Positions 4,475 through 5,004 of a DNA stretch of 5,004 nt are shown piece after piece. The DNA comes from Comamonadaceae bacterium (GTDB taxonomy: Bacteria; Pseudomonadota; Gammaproteobacteria; Burkholderiales; Burkholderiaceae_C). The stretch covers positions 1-5,004 of the forward strand of contig CANGCZ010000137.1 of the NCBI GenBank assembly GCA_947452325.1, written 5' to 3'. The position numbers and the translations under genes are program-made. Positions within the stretch are counted from its first letter, which is position 1. The number at the start of each line of letters is the position of its first letter. Below the pieces are notes generated by a model. That model was not told the DNA's origin and did not search any database. It was given only the letters and a program-made list of their open reading frames with translations.

Positions 4475-5004
4475 GGTCAGCCCCTGTGTGATGTTCGGTA
4501 AGTTGTTCAATCATGGCGGGAAAATCAAAACGATTGGCCAGCGATTGCAAAGACTGCAAGGCCAGGCTGTACGCAGGGTAAGTAGCCAAGGCTTGGCGCA
4601 ACGCCTGCTGCACACCGCTGGCTAGGCCTTGCCTGGCAAGCCGGGTCAGTTCTTCGCGCAAGCCTTCGGGGAGGTCCACAGGCAGCAAACCCGACTGCGG
4701 TAACAGCAGATGCGGATCAGGCAAAGTGGCAGGTCGCAAGGTGTTGTCGCGCACCCATTCAATTTCCAACACGCGCTCCAAAGCATGAATCAATTCAGAC
4801 TCGATGATGGGTTTACCTACAAAACCTTGGCATTTGAAACTTTGCAATCGCTGAGGCTGATCGTCAAACAGATTAGCTGAAACAAAGACGATTGGCAGCT
4901 TGTCCGGCGGCATCAACTGGCGCAGCAAGGCGGTTGTTTCCCAGCCGTCAAGGTCATCCATGGTGATGTCCAGCAACACCATGTCGGGTGGATCGCGCAA
5001 AACA
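4461..5004 (-). CDS. C-terminal part of a probable hybrid histidine kinase (receiver domain plus helical tail)
   Basis: The frame is open to the window edge, so the true start lies outside; the TTG near 5000 is internal. Seen: about 180 residues. Counting from that TTG, the receiver domain enters at PPDMVLLDITMDDLDGWE with the phospho-acceptor D11 (codon 4968-4970), then S41 in IVFVSANLF and K63 in FVGKP. The acidic pair that precedes these is off the window. After the receiver comes IHALERVLEIEWV and an approximately 95-residue tail of mostly helical character (PEGLREELTRLARQG, then ALQSLQSLANRFDFPAMIEQL). The tail lacks the H-x-x-K-G type signature of an HPt domain. A receiver followed by such a tail and directly upstream of a response regulator is typical of hybrid sensor kinases, but the kinase domains are not visible, so a stand-alone receiver protein cannot be excluded. 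It overlaps the response regulator start by 14 bases, pointing to translational coupling in one operon. Confidence 0.8.
   Translation of the reverse strand, partial: VLRDPPDMVLLDITMDDLDGWETTALLRQLMPPDKLPIVFVSANLFDDQPQRLQSFKCQGFVGKPIIESELIHALERVLEIEWVRDNTLRPATLPDPHLLLPQSGLLPVDLPEGLREELTRLARQGLASGVQQALRQALATYPAYSLALQSLQSLANRFDFPAMIEQLTEHHTGADHDPS
4481..4485 (-). promoter_or_regulatory. Ribosome binding site deciding the response regulator start
   Basis: AGGGG on the minus strand, six bases before the ATG at 4472-4474 and inside the last codons of the kinase gene. It favours this ATG over the upstream TTG. Confidence 0.5.

Noticed and set aside
4475..4510. Upstream TTG start for the response regulator (12 extra residues)
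   Set aside because: The extra residues are outside the receiver fold, the TTG lacks a good Shine-Dalgarno, and the ATG at 4472-4474 has AGGGG at suitable spacing.
4461..4720. HPt phosphotransfer domain at the end of the kinase-like protein
   Set aside because: Helical, but no H-x-x-K-G type motif; the only histidines of the tail lie at its extreme C-terminus or in an unstructured stretch.

Overview
The window looks like a piece of a beta-proteobacterial chromosome, most likely Burkholderiales (Comamonadaceae-like). This is inferred from the moderately high GC content, the style of the Liv-type transporter and the REC/PAS-like/LuxR response regulator; no marker gene confirms it. Six protein-coding loci fill nearly all of the sequence. 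No RNA gene, insertion sequence, CRISPR array or long repeat was seen.

Region 1 (1-2280, all on the minus strand) reads, in transcription order, as an FCD-type GntR regulator (2280-1519), a periplasmic branched-chain-amino-acid-type substrate-binding protein (1399-230), and the first 74 codons of a LivH-type inner-membrane permease (224 to the window edge). Region 2 (2281-2425) is a divergent control region. It carries several GTATAC-type dyads, including a perfect 8-bp inverted repeat, placed roughly a whole number of helical turns apart. Region 3 (2426-3544, plus strand) is a stand-alone 372-residue protein matching only the C-terminal catalytic half of cobalamin-independent methionine synthase (MetE), with all four zinc ligands present. 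The likely logic is a small regulon: the GntR protein binds the shared intergenic region, controls both its own transporter operon and the zinc methyltransferase, and responds to a small imported ligand. The substrate cannot be read from the sequence.

Region 4 (3575-5004, minus strand) is a separate two-component module transcribed towards region 3. It holds the C-terminal end of what is probably a hybrid histidine kinase (receiver domain plus helical tail), overlapping by 14 bases a response regulator with a receiver domain, a PAS-like middle and a LuxR-type helix-turn-helix. The response regulator is cut by a single in-frame amber codon (3911-3913) in the middle of its PAS-like segment. The frame is open on both sides, and the downstream part keeps a well-formed DNA-binding domain. 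This is the most unusual feature of the window. It may be a recent nonsense mutation, a sequencing error, or a site of readthrough or reinitiation.
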